64,000 nucleotides of DNA from Polytrichum commune (taxonomy: Eukaryota; Streptophyta; Polytrichopsida; Polytrichales; Polytrichaceae): NCBI GenBank assembly GCA_950295325.1, contig OX485805.1, forward strand, positions 23,611,501 through 23,675,500, in the 5' to 3' direction. The position numbers and the translations under genes were made by a program. This document shows, one piece after another, positions 47,989 through 61,791 of the stretch (its first letter is position 1; every line of letters begins with the position of its first letter). Below the pieces are notes generated by a model. The model was not told the origin of the DNA and did no database searches. It was given only the letters and a program-made list of their open reading frames with translations.

Positions 47989-48589
47989 CAGATTAAATAA
48001 AATGAATAAAAAATAACAAGAACAAGTAACGTCCAAGTGTGAACGCAAAGTGGTTAGGAAATTTGCTCTTGAAACAAAGAAGTTGATGCATAGTCTTTGT
48101 CCTACAGACATAGCCAACAAAGCTTGGAATTTATTTGCCTCTTGTAGATGTGGTCAAATTTCATCGGACAAGTCAAAGTTATGTGTAAAGCTTGGGATCA
48201 ACGTCCTATAGAGTTGGCTAAACATAAGTTTGAGAGCATATTCAAAGAAGTTGCCCAAGTTTTCTCAAGGTTTTAATTAACATGCTCAAATCATGGTGTT
48301 GGGATATTAAATTATGGATTTCTAACTTGTCTTGTGAAGATACGTGGGCCAAGCTAACCTTCCATAGGATGATCCAAAATTCAAGGTGGTGAACCCTCAT
48401 TGGTAAAATGTATTCTAGATCCAATTTTTTTATGAAAGTGTTTGGGATGGCAAGAGGAGTGTCCAAGGAGTTTCACTCAACTTTCAAATTAGGCTTTGAT
48501 ACATAACTAGCTCATGAACTTTCATTAGAAAAAAATATCTCAAGCGAGATCAAACTTGGCATAATTTTGTCCTTCTCTACAAGACTTCA

Positions 48590-48970
48590 CGCATACAATA
48601 ACTGGGTCTTAAATGGACATTTTCTCTTTGCACTCTCTTCTCACAAAATATGAAACATGCAATTAGTGTGAGAGAATTAGCAAATCCAAACAGTGTCAAT
48701 AGCCACTTCCTTCGTTATTATCAAAGCTTGTATGGTATCCCATTCATTGTCAAAGTGAAGAGTCTCCAAGTCAATAATTGATCATACCCCCCCCCCCTCA
48801 ATCCCCAAATTATGTTGATTGTAGCATCTAGAATGGGTAACAAAATTTTAAACATGTGGTCCAATATTTTTTCAACTGTGTTTTATTTTTTTGGTGTTCG
48901 TTCTTAGATTCACACCCAACCATGCACTCCTCAAATATTGGTGTCCGTTTAAGGAGACATGTCTGTCATG
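48590..48970. repeat. Fragment of the long dispersed repeat
   Basis: GGGTCTTAAATGGACATTTT, AATTAGTGTGAGA and TTCTTAGATTCACACCCAAC in the order seen at 5107-5440. Confidence 0.6.
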
Positions 48971-50999
48971 TTGCATTTGAATTCTATTTTGAAGCATGTT
49001 TGATATCGGGTTCGTCAAAGATGCTATAAGGGACATATAGTGGACAATACCCACGAGTTAAAAAAATCCCTCCTTGTTTTTTTTTTCCTTCAAATCAAAG
49101 TGAAATTTGATGGGACTTACACCTATCTAATCTTGAAGCTTATGTTATGAAATTCTTCATGCCCAATAGGAGCCATGGACAATGACACGAGGTGGCAGTC
49201 TAAAGCACTTTCCCACCAAGACATGACCCTTCAGATCACCAGGGACAAATAAGGGTTCATTGACTACATGTCGTGAAGTATTTTATTCCAAACTTTGGAA
49301 GAACAAACTTCTTACTTCTAGTTGTAATTTTTTGGACGCATGATGCTATTTGTGAAAATAAAGGTGTGAAGAACTCAATCAAAAATCATGTTTTATCTTT
49401 TTTGGTGTTATAACATTTGGCACGAATGAGAGCCTTTTAGTCATGATTCAAATCATGAATATTTCATAATACAATCCCATGAATAACATTGATCAACTGA
49501 GGTGTGTCAAATTCTTAGTCACGTCAAGTTGGGATTATCAAATTAAAATTTTAACCTTGTAATATAAGCTTAGCACAGGTTTAGTTTAACCCTCGTTGTT
49601 TTTCAAAATCACGTTGTGGTTGCAAATGCATTCCTCCAACCCCCTTAGCACCAACTGGTGGTCCTTTTTAAGAATAATATCATTTTTGGGGGAGTGTGCA
49701 AGGTTTACTTTATAACAATGTTTGAAGTTTATTATATTAGATTCCCTTTCGAGCTCACGGTCAACCTCTCAAAGTGTTGACAAATTCTCCCAACAAATGT
49801 GCAACATTTTCGTCGTTATATTCATAGATCATTGAGTGGTGTTCCTCTCCAAGGAGGAGTTGATGGAAATGCTTCTCTTTGTTCATGCAAAAACACAAGA
49901 ATGTAGTTAAAAAGTGTACCTCATGTAGATATCTATTTTTCAAGCATGAAACCTAAGTGATTCGTAAGAAATGCTAATTGGGTCAACGTTATTTCAAATA
50001 CGGTATGTGGATCACCGAGATGATAGTGTATGCACAGTAAAAAGTTAGAAATAGAACATTATCTTTGATGAGTTGCATGAAGAGTTTTTAGAATTGTTAC
50101 AAATGTTTACAATTTATATAAAATGATCGTATTCTTCTATGCATTTTTAGAAATGTCATAAGATCTTAAAAGATTAATATATTCATAAAATATCGAGGGA
50201 AGCTAAGACACCAGCAACGACCAATGATGAGTGAGTGGTAAGCAGTAACACATGAGCGGTGAATGGTATCTTGTGAGCAATGAGCAGTAACATGTGAGCA
50301 TTGAGCTCAAAATAACCCTCATGGTTATAGGGTTTATGATTTAAAGTGTACACTTATTTTGACAATTGTGTTATAAGATGTGGATATTAAATATTCATTT
50401 TATATATACAATAGTGTCTATTATCATGCGCTATAGTATGTGTGGTCATATCATGATGCATATTTGAGTATTGGTTGTAACCAATGTTGAATACAAATAC
50501 TTAATATCATTTACTATAAATAAAAATAAGGTTGAGGCATATATCATTAATATAATAAGATAATTTACATTTGTTAAGGAGGAGTAATGGTGGGATTTTT
50601 ATATTGCAGAGAGAAACAAATTTTAAGGAGAATGTACAAATAATAATAATAATAATAATCATGAACATGGAAATTAATACAAATTTTCAAGCAATAAAGT
50701 TAGGGCAACACATAGTCAATCAAAATAGTCAATCTATAGGTTAATTGCTCATCAAAATGCTAATGCTTGGCTACAATAGTTGCCAAAACTCTTATGATCG
50801 TGATTGTATGGTCCTTATTTATCAATCACAAGCCGCTGCCACATAACCCTTACCTCCATTTGCTTAAAAAGTATAGATATGATCCATGTTAGCATTACAC
50901 AACCCTAGTGAGCGGTTAAAATGGACATGGTCGGCTGAGGATGCATTGACCTTATATCATGCAAAAATTATTGAAAGCCTTGAACACTTAACTCCACTT
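48971..50999. other. Intergenic, nothing recognised
   Basis: AT-rich. Short (AAT)n run near 50640. No gene seen. Confidence 0.35.
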
Positions 51000-51145
51000 C
51001 AAATTTATTAATAGCCTTTTAAAATGTACGAACTAGAGACATATAATACCTCTCCCTTATGTACACTATGTATGCCAATGCCTCAAATAATAACCCTTCT
51101 TACATTCACATTAGTTTGTACATGGTATGAAGAGTCCACCCCATG
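51000..51145. repeat. Dispersed repeat (partner 15990-16150)
   Basis: Shared blocks AATGCCTCAAATAA, CATTAGTTTGTAC and GGTATGAAGAGTCCA. Confidence 0.6.
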
Positions 51146-52164
51146 ATAACAACATGCATGCAACTAGAGAGAACACAATATTGAACAAAGAAAAGAAAAA
51201 TCCATTGGACAATAAGACCATACCATGATATCACTCATAATTCAAACCAAAATAGTGGATAACATTATATTGGAGTCCAATGTAGTCCCAAAATACAACC
51301 CCAAAAATAAAAGTGCATGGGCTCAAAAATTCAACATCAAAAAAGTTTAATGGCACAACGTTTTACAGGCTTACACACAATGACAATCATGAAACCCTTA
51401 TGACAACAATTTGAGCATCACAAACTCCATCCAAATACAAGTTGCAAATCCTAGTCTTCGATGAGGTTTGCCACGGTTTCTTGCAAACCTTGGGCATACT
51501 CATAATGACCAACATCTAGCAAGATATAATAAACCTAACATGAAACTATACCCAAAAATAATAATATTATGTCTCAAGTTCTAACACAAGACAAAGGATT
51601 TTATATCTAGAACATTCGATTTATCCATTCATAGTCAATATTGATTGCTAACTTAGACTTACCAATTTCCCTATTACTTCATTTTTTACCCATTCCATCT
51701 TATTTATACCGACACGTGGCATATTTCTTCAACATTCTCTTAGAACTAAGACCGATGTAAGTTATAGCTCTAATGAATAAGAATAACCCTGTCTATTTGT
51801 CAAAAAGATTTCTCAAATGACCATAATCATCCAACCTGAGATTGTTTGTTGTTGAATTCTCCCTTGCATGGAATGTATAATGTGTTTGAAGTACAATTTT
51901 ATTTATTTTTATTTTGGTTTTCTTCTTAAAGATACAAAACACATAGTAGCCCCATATTGGTGAATTTAGGGCACGTGTGTTGCAAGATATTGGGAATGAA
52001 AACATGGTAGGGTTTATCATCCATTGGAACGACAAATTTGATGACTCGTAATATAAGTATGGAATGGCTATGACACCAATGACATAGTACCCACCCACGA
52101 GTCTTGTGTTGTCTAATGTTTTCTAAATGATTTCCTTCTTCTTTCATGGCACAAATTGAAAACA
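51146..52164. other. Intergenic, nothing recognised
   Basis: No supported gene. Confidence 0.3.
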
Positions 52165-53300
52165 CATTCAATTGCAAGGGATAAATACAACCACCAAGGG
52201 AACCAACGCAATCCGAGGGGACTTCCAAAATATAATGTTCATTTGGGGTCTAACCTTCGAGGTTATCGCTAAATTGCTACAAGAAACAATAAGAACTTTG
52301 ACACACCAAAATGAATCAAATTCTTTAAGAACATCTTGATAAGTGACGTCGAGAGGATTCTCCAAGTCTTCAAGAGTTGGTTGCCATTCAAGTCTACCAT
52401 AGTCAAGCAAGGAATCCCACACAACTTGGTGCATTTTTTTCCATTGGCCAATGAACGATGTTAATAACCAAATTATTCTTATGTCACCATATAAATCATG
52501 GGAGCCTAATCCTCAAGAAAAACCAGTCTTGACTAAAGAATTTTAGTGTCATGGTGAGAGATTGATCAAAGAAGCATTGCATCATTTAGAAATATTTATG
52601 AGAACCAAGGTCTTTTGTTTTTTTGCCAAAAAGTTGCTACATAATGTTGGCCATGTAGTGCCACACTTGTTGAGCCAATGGGCAAATGAAGAATCTATGC
52701 TTCACCAACTTCACATATTGCAAGCCACAATGTGGATAATTCTTATCAATCTTCATCCATGCCACTCATTCACTGCCACTGCCTTATGGATAACAAACTG
52801 AAGGAAAGTTGCTTTCTCTCGCGCCTTATGTTTGTGCCAAATGACATTCCACCTTGGAGAGATGGAAGGAGGGATTTCATTTTGCCATTTCTTAGGAATT
52901 AGTTTCTTCATTGCCTTTTGAGTCATAATCCACTTCGAATCATGTTTGTTTGAGTACGCCAAGAAATGAATAACCTCGTGCCACCACCAATGTGTCAAGT
53001 CAAAGAAAATTTGATCCAACTTACCATAAAATATGTTGAATTGTGTATAGGCACGTCCACTTGAACATGTGCCATCCAACTTGAGAAAGCCACGGAGGGT
53101 TCTCAATCCAGGCCATTCGGCTTCACTTTTGTATTGAGACCCAACTGTGGATTTAGGAAAAATGCCCATAAATGCCACATTAAATTGAACTAAGCCATGT
53201 CTAACCTCCTTAAAACAACGTACACATGCCATCCATTCGAGAATCACATCTTCTTCATTCTTGTACAAACCAACCCATTCATGTGATGTGGGTTGAGCAT
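52165..53300 (-). pseudogene. Dead LINE C-terminal region with zf-RVT domain
   Basis: A minus frame from about 53300 reads ECEWMACVR-like text to KKWQNEIPPSISPRWNVIWH and HKAVAVNEWHG, then shifts frame near 52752 and continues as PHCGLQYVKL, HRFFICPLAQQVW, which is the Cys/His pattern of the reverse-transcriptase zinc-binding (zf-RVT) domain. A second shift near 52435 restores VVWDSLLDYGRLEWQPTLED. In-frame stops lie between. Such domains end non-LTR retrotransposon polyproteins. Whether it belongs to the same LINE family as 36034-37440 cannot be told. Confidence 0.7.
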
Positions 53301-54413
53301 GAAGTTGGCTAGAAAATCAATGTCATTTAAGCATATTTGGACAAACCACTTGTCCAAAAATATTAAGAATGTGCACTTGCGGGGAAACGAACATCAAACA
53401 ACAACAACAAAAGCAACAACACAACATCCACAACTTTGAATGTTTGTATTCCATGTTCATGAACCACCATAATTGTGTAGTTTTGCAATCTAGTTTACGT
53501 AATATTGGCGGTTGCAATCGTCCATAACTCATGCATAAATCCAAAGATACTTAAAATCCTAGTTAATGTTTACACAAATCTCATAACATGTACAGAAGGT
53601 CCAACGATATTGGATATGGTCTCGGACTTTGTGTCAACAATTTTGCCTCATGTATGATTCATAAAGCAAGCTTGTAACTCCCACTTGATAATTGATCTTG
53701 AAAATACACAAAAACGATAGGAATACGAAGGCTTAAGCACAATGTCGTGTGATTACCGGGGCCAATATAACATGCATCAATACTTATTGAATAATGTTGT
53801 CAAGGGTGATTCAAGATGATTCAATGGATTTTACTTGCTTGTGTTCATTATTTTTCTTGGGTTGGAGACCACAACCAAAAACGGTACATATAACATTTGA
53901 TCTCATGTGGCATTAAAAAAATGTTGTGTCATGCTAATTAAAATAGTCTTAATGACAAATTATGTTGCACCCCTACAACACCAAGTGTCAAAATGACATC
54001 ATCTCTAGTTACCACATGGTGTTGACAAAGACAATTGACGCGAGTCAATGATAAATAGTGTGGGTCACATTGTAGCTTCCATGTAGGCATCAACTAAAGT
54101 GAAACTAATATGTGGCATAATTTGAGGGTTGCATAATTGAGTTTAATAAGTACTTGTTTGTATTGATTTTAATGACTTGGAATAGAGTGCATTCCAAATA
54201 AAATAAAAAAACATTGATGTAGTTGAGTTTTAGCAAGTATGTAGTGGGGCCCTCGGTTTATTTTGGCACCCCTCTTACTTACCTTTTACAATGGTTTGTG
54301 CATGTTGCATCCATGCACCATGTTGCACATAGATAGTTGGGTATGTGGGTTTGTCGGGTGGTAGCTAGAAATGTTCCCAAATTCTTGGAACATCTATGAC
54401 TATGGCATTGCAA
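53301..54413. other. Intergenic, nothing recognised
   Basis: A (CAA)-rich stretch lies near 53398-53425. No gene seen. Confidence 0.35.
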
Positions 54414-55189
54414 GGGCCACTTCACACACGAGCCAAGAGCCGTGACCATGAAATTGTGAGAGCCCAAAAGAACTTGTCCAAAGGCCATCCCAAGCCACCT
54501 CGGGGGGTTTACTCCCTCTTATATTTTGCATACACGTGCGTTCGGGACCTATTTATTGGGGGGCTATTTACCTTGCAGAAAAGATTATAAGGTATGGTAT
54601 TTGTCAAAATAAAGGTGTGATGGTATTTTACATGTAATCCTTTTCACTATTTTAAAACCCCCTATATCATATGTAAGTTTTTTACAAAATTTATCTACAA
54701 TGAATATATTAGACCTTATTTTTTATCGCACGTTGTTCTACGATTTTCACCAGTGAACCCCCCGAGCAAGCCACCTTCAAAATCATGTAGTGTGGTCACA
54801 GATCTTCAAGTGTAATGTGAAGCCATATGTGACCAGGCCTTCAATCAAATGCATTTTCAATGAATTTCTATTCACGCATGTCTTCACACACGATCAAATA
54901 GAATAAACCAATGGTTGTGAGCATTCAGAGTGCCATGATCTCCCGGTTTTGTGTTCAGCCTACCTCCAAGAGGTGGATTTTTTAAAATAGTCCAAGTGAC
55001 CATGAAACATGGTCCATTCAATGTCATGTAAAAATCCATGTAGACTTTAAATCCATCTTGCATTCACATACTCTATTGGTCCATCAAGCGTAGTGCGAAG
55101 CGAACTTGGACCAGCTCCGCCTTTTCCGCCAATGAGAGTGCCAGGAGTGTAATGGTCACGGGCTCTCAGTCACGTGTGTGAAGTGGCCC
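54414..55189. mobile_element. MITE family B, copy 5, split by a family C insertion
   Basis: Ends GGGCCACTTCACACACGAGC and GTGTGTGAAGTGGCCC. Flanking triplets CAA and CGA have drifted. Interrupted at 54499-54766; without that insert it is about 500 bp like the others. Confidence 0.88.
54499..54766. mobile_element. Family C hAT-like transposon, copy 3 (short)
   Basis: 268 bp, ends CTCGGGGGGTTTACT and AGTGAACCCCCCGAG, perfect 8-bp duplication CAAGCCAC (54491-54498, 54767-54774). The family B copies elsewhere show the uninterrupted site. Confidence 0.92.
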
Positions 55190-55442
55190 CGAGTGTCGGA
55201 AAACTGCCATGAAGTGAAACAAGGTGAGATTTCTCCAATTATACAAGTGTCATGGTTCGTGTCTTGAATCCATCAAATGGAAAATTCTAATTCCCTCAAA
55301 ACAATACATCAACTCACAAAAATATATAGGCCTTTAAAACACGGTAAAAGTATGTGAAGAGCATATGACAATCAACATCCTCCTCGTATGCTCCCCGTGT
55401 CCACCACACACTATTTGGTATGAATAGTACACACTACAATGA

Positions 55443-55787
55443 AGTAACATCCATGAGGTCCAAACATGATTTGAAGTGTCAAATCTTTCTTCAATTTTTT
55501 TTTAAAGTTCAACACAAGATCTCATCTCCAAGACACTTCTACTCACATCTTAGATCCATTGGAGCCAATGAGATTCCTTGTGGTTCCGATGTACAAGGAG
55601 GTGTTTAGATACCGTAGCTCTCTAGCACCCTGGGTAGAAGATAATCAATTTTGAAGGTGCCTAAATTTTTGGAAAAATAATTTCATTGAGTGACTAAAAT
55701 TATAACAATGCACGTGACATTCATTAGAATCCAACAAAGTGGCATCATATAACTTCAACAGTTGTCATAGATGAGATTAGGGAAACC
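55443..55787 (+). repeat. Left arm of long inverted repeat (partner 57525-57898)
   Basis: Reverse complement of 57525-57898, sharing CATGAGGTCCAAACATGATT, CAAGGAGGTGTTTAGATACC and GATTAGGGAAACC. Arms are 1.7 kb apart. Family unknown. Confidence 0.85.
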
Positions 55788-56857
55788 ATTCATGAATTAT
55801 AGAGAAAACTTGGATGAATGTCTAAACTATTTTAGATCACTTTTTGAATCTGCCCGATTTTATAATATTATTTTATGGGCTACCTAACTTACTTTTGCAC
55901 TTTAATCAATTATTATGCAGAAAGGTGCCCGAGCTGCTAGATTGTTGTGGTTATGTGCGGCCAACAATGTTCACACTTTCCCATGCACATATTGTCCATG
56001 TCCAATGTTGATTGTGTGCTAAAAACCTCCATATCAAAATTTCTTAGCCATTGAGTGTAATGTAGGTTGATAATTGGTTTGGCGTGCTTGTGCCAAACAA
56101 TGATGAGGATGGCTTTAAATAGGTTCATCACTTCACAAAAAGCAATCGGACATTCTTATCTTGAAATTTCGTCATTCTCGTTAGTCTACTAAATTCAATG
56201 ACAATAATAGGTATCCATTGTGCAAGTCAAAGTCTTTGCATATTGGTTCAATTGGAAGATTCATAAGGAATCCTCGCACTTTTGTACAAGTGGAGTGGAG
56301 TGGAGTAGTGTCCCACAATGCATGTTGGATACATAAATTTAAGTTGAAACCTCATTGTGTGTATTTGTATATAACTTGTCCAAAATACTTCAAATATGAA
56401 GACAATCATTATCATGAAAGTGTGCTTGATACTTGAACCTTTTCTTTTCAATCAAACACAACTGCAAAAACATTCCTCATCTTTGCATAAGTAAGCTCAC
56501 AAAATATGTTTACCATATATTTTCTAAATTCTTAAGCTTTCAGAAAACTTATTGAATAAATCCCGCATCTTAAGTTCAAAGACTTCAAATCAAGTTTTTT
56601 TCTTTTGTTAACAATAATTCGATCGTTTTCAAGGGTTAGTGGTACAAGATGTTGTACAATGCACTACATTTTTTTTTTAAGTCTTTAGAATATAAAATAT
56701 GAAAATCCAATGTGTATTCTCAATGTCAATGGTTGTTTCAATCTATATGCACAATGCCGAAAGCCTCACAAAATGAAGTTTGCACTTACAGTTGCATTCT
56801 AAACATTACTTAGCAACATGCGCTCTTAGAATATAACAATGAAATGTTGGGACCTTA

Positions 56858-57355
56858 GGGCCACTTCACACATGAGCCAAGAGCCGTGACCATGAAATTG
56901 TGAGAGCCCTAAAGAAAGTGTCCAAACGCCGTCTCAAGTCACCTCCAAAATCATGTAGTGTGGTCATGGATCCTCAAGTGTAGTGTGAATACACATGTGA
57001 TTGGGCCCTCAACCAAACGCTATTTCGATGCATTCTTATTCATGCATGTCCCCACACATGATAATATAGAATAAATTAACGATTGTGAGCCTTCGGAGTG
57101 CCATGGTCTCCCGGTTTTGTGTTAGGCCTACTTCCAAGAGGTTGTTTTGAAAATAATCCAAGTGACCATGAAACATGATCCATTTGGTTGCCACATAGGT
57201 GTCCATGTAGACTTTACATCCATCTTGCATTCACATACTTTGTTGGTCCCTCAAGCGTAGTGTGAAGTGAACTTGGACATGCTCTGCCTTTCCCACCAAT
57301 GAGAGTGCTTGAAGTGTAATGGACACGGGCTCCCAATCTCGTGTGTGAAGTGGCC
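56858..57355. mobile_element. MITE family B, copy 6
   Basis: 498 bp, ends GGGCCACTTCACACATGAGC and GTGTGTGAAGTGGCC, TTA duplication (56855-56857, 57356-57358). Lies between the arms of the long inverted repeat. Confidence 0.88.
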
Positions 57356-57524
57356 TTAGTTGGAATATAAGTCTCCATGCGCGATTTTTTGAGTATTCGA
57401 CTATTATATTACGAGGGTCCACATAACGAGAGTTTAATGTTGAGGGGATGATCACACCGGCTAGTTCTAATATCATCCATCGGCATCTATGGGTGTAATA
57501 GTGTGAAAAGTGGTTTAGGTTTAC

Positions 57525-57898
57525 GGTTTCCCTAATTTCATCTATTGTAGTTGTTGAAGTTATTTGATGCTACTTTGTTGGATTTTAATGAATTTTACTT
57601 GCAATATTGTGATTTTAACACTCTTTGAGATTTTTATTTTTTATTTTTTTGACACTCAACAGAATTAATTTCCCATAAATTTAGGCACCTTCAAAATTGA
57701 TTATTTTCTGCCCAAGCTGCTAGAGAGCTACGGTATCTAAACACCTCCTTGTACATCGGAATCACAAGGAATCTCATTGGCTCCAAGGGATCTAAGAAGT
57801 GAGTAGAAGTGTCTTGGGGATGGGATCTTGTGTTGAACTCAAAAAAAAATGAAGAAAGAATTGACACTTCAAATCATGTTTGGACCTCATGAGTAATG
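57525..57898 (-). repeat. Right arm of long inverted repeat (partner 55443-55787)
   Basis: See left arm. Slightly longer because of a T-rich expansion near 57630-57650. Confidence 0.85.
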
Positions 57899-60267
57899 CT
57901 ATCTTAGAGTTGATTATAAAACTCACCACAAATCCCTACTCTTCAAGTATGTGTGATGTAATCCAATGACCAACAAATATACTATGGATACCACACACAC
58001 ACACACCAAAAAAAAAAAAAAAAAAAAAAAAAACTATGGTGAATTATGGTGTGCTGACAACAAATGATGTAGTCATGACATCAGAGGATGTTATATTTCC
58101 AAAGTGGCAACTCATAGCGCATGGGAACTTTGAGGTGGGCCACATGAGGCCACAATGTTATTCGTTATTTAGCATCTAACAAGGGCTCCCACTATCTTAC
58201 CTTCATGGGAAGAAATTGACACCGGTACAAACAAGAAGTAATAAGAATATTGTGAATAGTGTTGGTGTTTTCATCGATGATGTTGCTATGAATAATAATT
58301 ATAGGGAATAATATTGGAATGAATAGTGTTTTTCTACAAGTATTCATGGGATGAACATTAATTATTGTGCATAGTGCCGGTAGTACAACTCCACTCAAAA
58401 TTTCCAAGTTTAGCCTGAATGTATGAAAACTAAACAATTCCACGTTTGTTCATGGGGCCCACATAATATAATTGACATATTCAAGGGTCATGGAACCGAC
58501 CCACATGATTGAATAATGTTATGGCCATAATAGGCACATTAGATATTCATATTAATAGGCCACACTGATTTTCGACCCACTCTAAATTTCTCATAGAAGT
58601 TTATTAAGGAATTCTTAAGGAGGATTGAGGGGACCATGTTACTTCCACCCCGACTAGACTATCAGAGTGGCCCACACTAATTTCCCACCCCCAATAATAA
58701 GACAAATTATGTGACTTTTAAAGCATTTACTTTTTGATGCACCTTACCACCTATGATCCACCCAATCACTCTGGAAGATCCCGAGGAAAATGAATTTTGT
58801 ATTTAAAAAAAATCCATGTATGAGAACTCAGGGACTTGCCGAAGGGCAGAGAAAATCACATGTGCCATGGGTTATTCATGCCTCTTCAAGATATTCACCT
58901 TCAAAAGGAGGCAATACCATCCTACATGGACATTATCAAATATAACTTCGAGTATTTAATCTACGTCAAAGATAGACTTTGATAACATTGAAATTGTAGT
59001 TTTCCTCATATTCCCTTGTTGAATCTCACTAAGTGAAAATGGCATTTATGTAATTTATGAGATTTTATGGCAATTATTATACTTTCCATTAAAGCCATCT
59101 ATGAAGGACGGTAGTCTCTGGAGGTTGCCATGTTTTACATATAACTTCGACCAAGACCAGTGCGAAGAAGCATCGTCATGATTCACAATAGCAACAACTA
59201 CATAGTTGTCTACCACAGAGGACTCCATGTATCATTCTCACATGTGTTGGGATGTAGGTTCCATGTGGGATATAAGTGGGTCATGGCGAATGTGAGCATG
59301 ACACGTGGCATATTTGAGGGGAAAAGAATCAAATTGTGCCATAAATAGGGAGCCCTCTACAATATTCTCTTTCATATTTCCCGATAGTGGTGTCGTGTTC
59401 TTGTTCTTTTTCTTCCTCTCATACAAGTGGATGTACCCGATCTCTACACATGAGATTCATGCTAAAATCACCCTTGTATTTTGTGACATGGCGTTTGATG
59501 CTTCGATCAAAGTCCCATTGAGTTCCGGTTCCATAAGTATAACAATGGCATGGAATGCGATAATATTAACGGTCTCTTAGTTGTGATGATTTATCATAGC
59601 TTAGGTAGATTCAATGTTGCCTAGGGCTTTGATCATATCATTCACTTATCTAGTTTCAGATCACCGATGTGGAAGTTGTTATTTTGATGCAAGTCCAAAT
59701 AGAGTAGAGGCCACCCATAACCAATCGCTCAAGAGATTCTACACCAAATCTTGAGACAATATAAGGTGGTGCAATTTTTTCCTGTTTAGAAAGATAAAAA
59801 TTATGAGGACTACAATTTTTTGGGTAATTTTATTCCATGAATTAAAATTATTGTGAATTTAGAAGCCAAAAGTTGGTCCAAATATATTACCAATGTCTAG
59901 AGTTTGTCAGAATGGCTCATTCCCTTCTCAATTTAGCACTCAAAACCAAGACATGTGTCACGATATTATTGATTTCGGCATGATTCAATCCCAACCTTGT
60001 TGAAATTCGAGTACCTTATAGATTGCCGATTGGGTCATTATCGGGAATATGCGCCTCTATTGTATATAACAATACTGGCACGACTCGGAGGAGATTGTTT
60101 CAAATGGGGAATTTTGTATCCACAAATAAAGTAGAATTGCCTATCCTTGATGAAGACCTTATCGGAAATCTATAGGGTGCCATCATATTGGTTAGGTTGG
60201 GATTGATTTCTGTAAATTTTTTTACTGTGGGTGGTTGGAATAAGGTTTCATTTGTCATAGTTCCTAA
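57899..60267. other. Intergenic, nothing recognised
   Basis: A (CA)n and long A-run lies at 57990-58033. Short frames such as 59160-59348 have no recognisable similarity. Confidence 0.35.
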
Positions 60268-60388
60268 GGGTGATTTCCATGTAGGTTGCTCACCCACCAA
60301 ATTCTAGTGGAAATGTATATGTCACCAAGTGGAATCTATATTTCCACTAGAATCTAGTGCGTGAAGCAGCCTACGTGGAAGCTAATCC
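60268..60388. mobile_element. MITE family A, short copy 3
   Basis: 121-bp near-perfect hairpin, ends GGGTGATTTCCATGTAGG and CCTACGTGGAAGCTAATCC, TAA duplication (60265-60267, 60389-60391). Interior contains an inverted pair ATTCTAGTGGAAAT and ATTTCCACTAGAAT. Confidence 0.85.
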
Positions 60389-61158
60389 TAAGTCTCCAAC
60401 TTTAGTTATGTATATGGTATCATCAGGGAATAGATAGTGCCATGATACATGTCCATGTTTTTTAGTATTGAAGTTAGGAGGAATTTGTCTCAAAAAGAGC
60501 GGTTGTGATAGACTATAGATGTTGGTAATGTATTAGGACCATCTTTTGGCTTCAAAAAATCACAATAATTTCAATTTGAGGAATAAAATTACCAAAAAAT
60601 TTGCAGTTTTCCTAATGTCTATCTTCCTACATGTGAATATTTTGCACAGCCTTACACTTCTCTAGATTTGGCGTATAATCTCTTGAGTGATTCGTTATGG
60701 GCACCTCTACTATAAATCACGAAATAAGATATGATAAGACTTGTAGTCAAATTAACAATAAGACTTGTGCTTCAAGTGTATGGCAAAACCACAATATTGG
60801 TATGAGGCTTTGAAGCTGTTTTGCTTATGCATTAGGATCGAATGTTTGCATCACTTGTGTCTCTTTGCATGTGCGTAATTATTGTATTGTTAACAATACT
60901 TTTAATTGTACCTCCGCCATGATAAAGTTTAATGTGCTTTCTTACCGGAACTCTAGCCTATTCCCATATTTTAGTACTACCGAAACTCCTTCTCGTCCCT
61001 ATTAAGTGTCACTCACACTCCATTTTATATTACGATCCACGTCTTAGAACTGCACTATTATTGGTGTTTTGCGTCCACTTAATAATGATATAACTAATCA
61101 AGCGATCTAAGTTCATAGACTTACTACCGAGTTGTTGCTATGTCATTTGACCTTCTTA
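60389..61158. other. Intergenic, nothing recognised
   Basis: No supported gene. Confidence 0.3.
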
Positions 61159-61729
61159 GGGCTGGTTTAAACCATGGCCCATGAAATTGGACTATGGAAG
61201 ATGGTCTATTTCCATGGTCCGACATCATGGTCCAACTTCCATGGTCCGATTTCTTAAAATTTTAATTTACAAAGCCTTTGGGCTTCTCACTAGGTGTAAA
61301 CCGAATGTGGACCAAGAGGAATGACCATGCATCAAAAAGTGGATGTGCTAATTTTAGTAATATATGGTCAAATAGGGGTAGTTTTGAGAAAATCCAAGTC
61401 TGACCAATATTTTTGTCTTTCCTTATTTTCATCTTCTCTTCCCCCAAAAAGAATTCATTAAAAAGATTATAGCAATATTTCTCTACCACGGGCCCTTGTC
61501 TTTTTCTACCATAGCACTTAGTTTACCTCTCACACCGTAAAGTCCATTGGATCATGTCAGTGGATAATGTAGGCCTTAAAACATGTCTTTTAGAGACCTC
61601 AAACTCCATGGTCACTATGACATTTTTTCCTTTGTGTAAACCAAAGTGATCCCATGACAAATTCAACAACCATTCACAAATTTTACAGGACCTTGAAACG
61701 ACTTCATGGTTTGTGATGTAAACAACCCC
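61159..61729. mobile_element. MITE-like element with GGG ends and TTA duplication
   Basis: 571 bp from GGGCTGGTTTAAACCATGG to AACCATG-complement ending GTAAACAACCCC, flanked by TTA (61156-61158, 61730-61732). Inverted ends are imperfect. Same target preference as families A and B. Confidence 0.65.
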
Positions 61730-61791
61730 TTATATCCTAACTCTTTATTGTGTACCTAAACTATATGCTAGTTATTCGTGTCTATGGTTGA

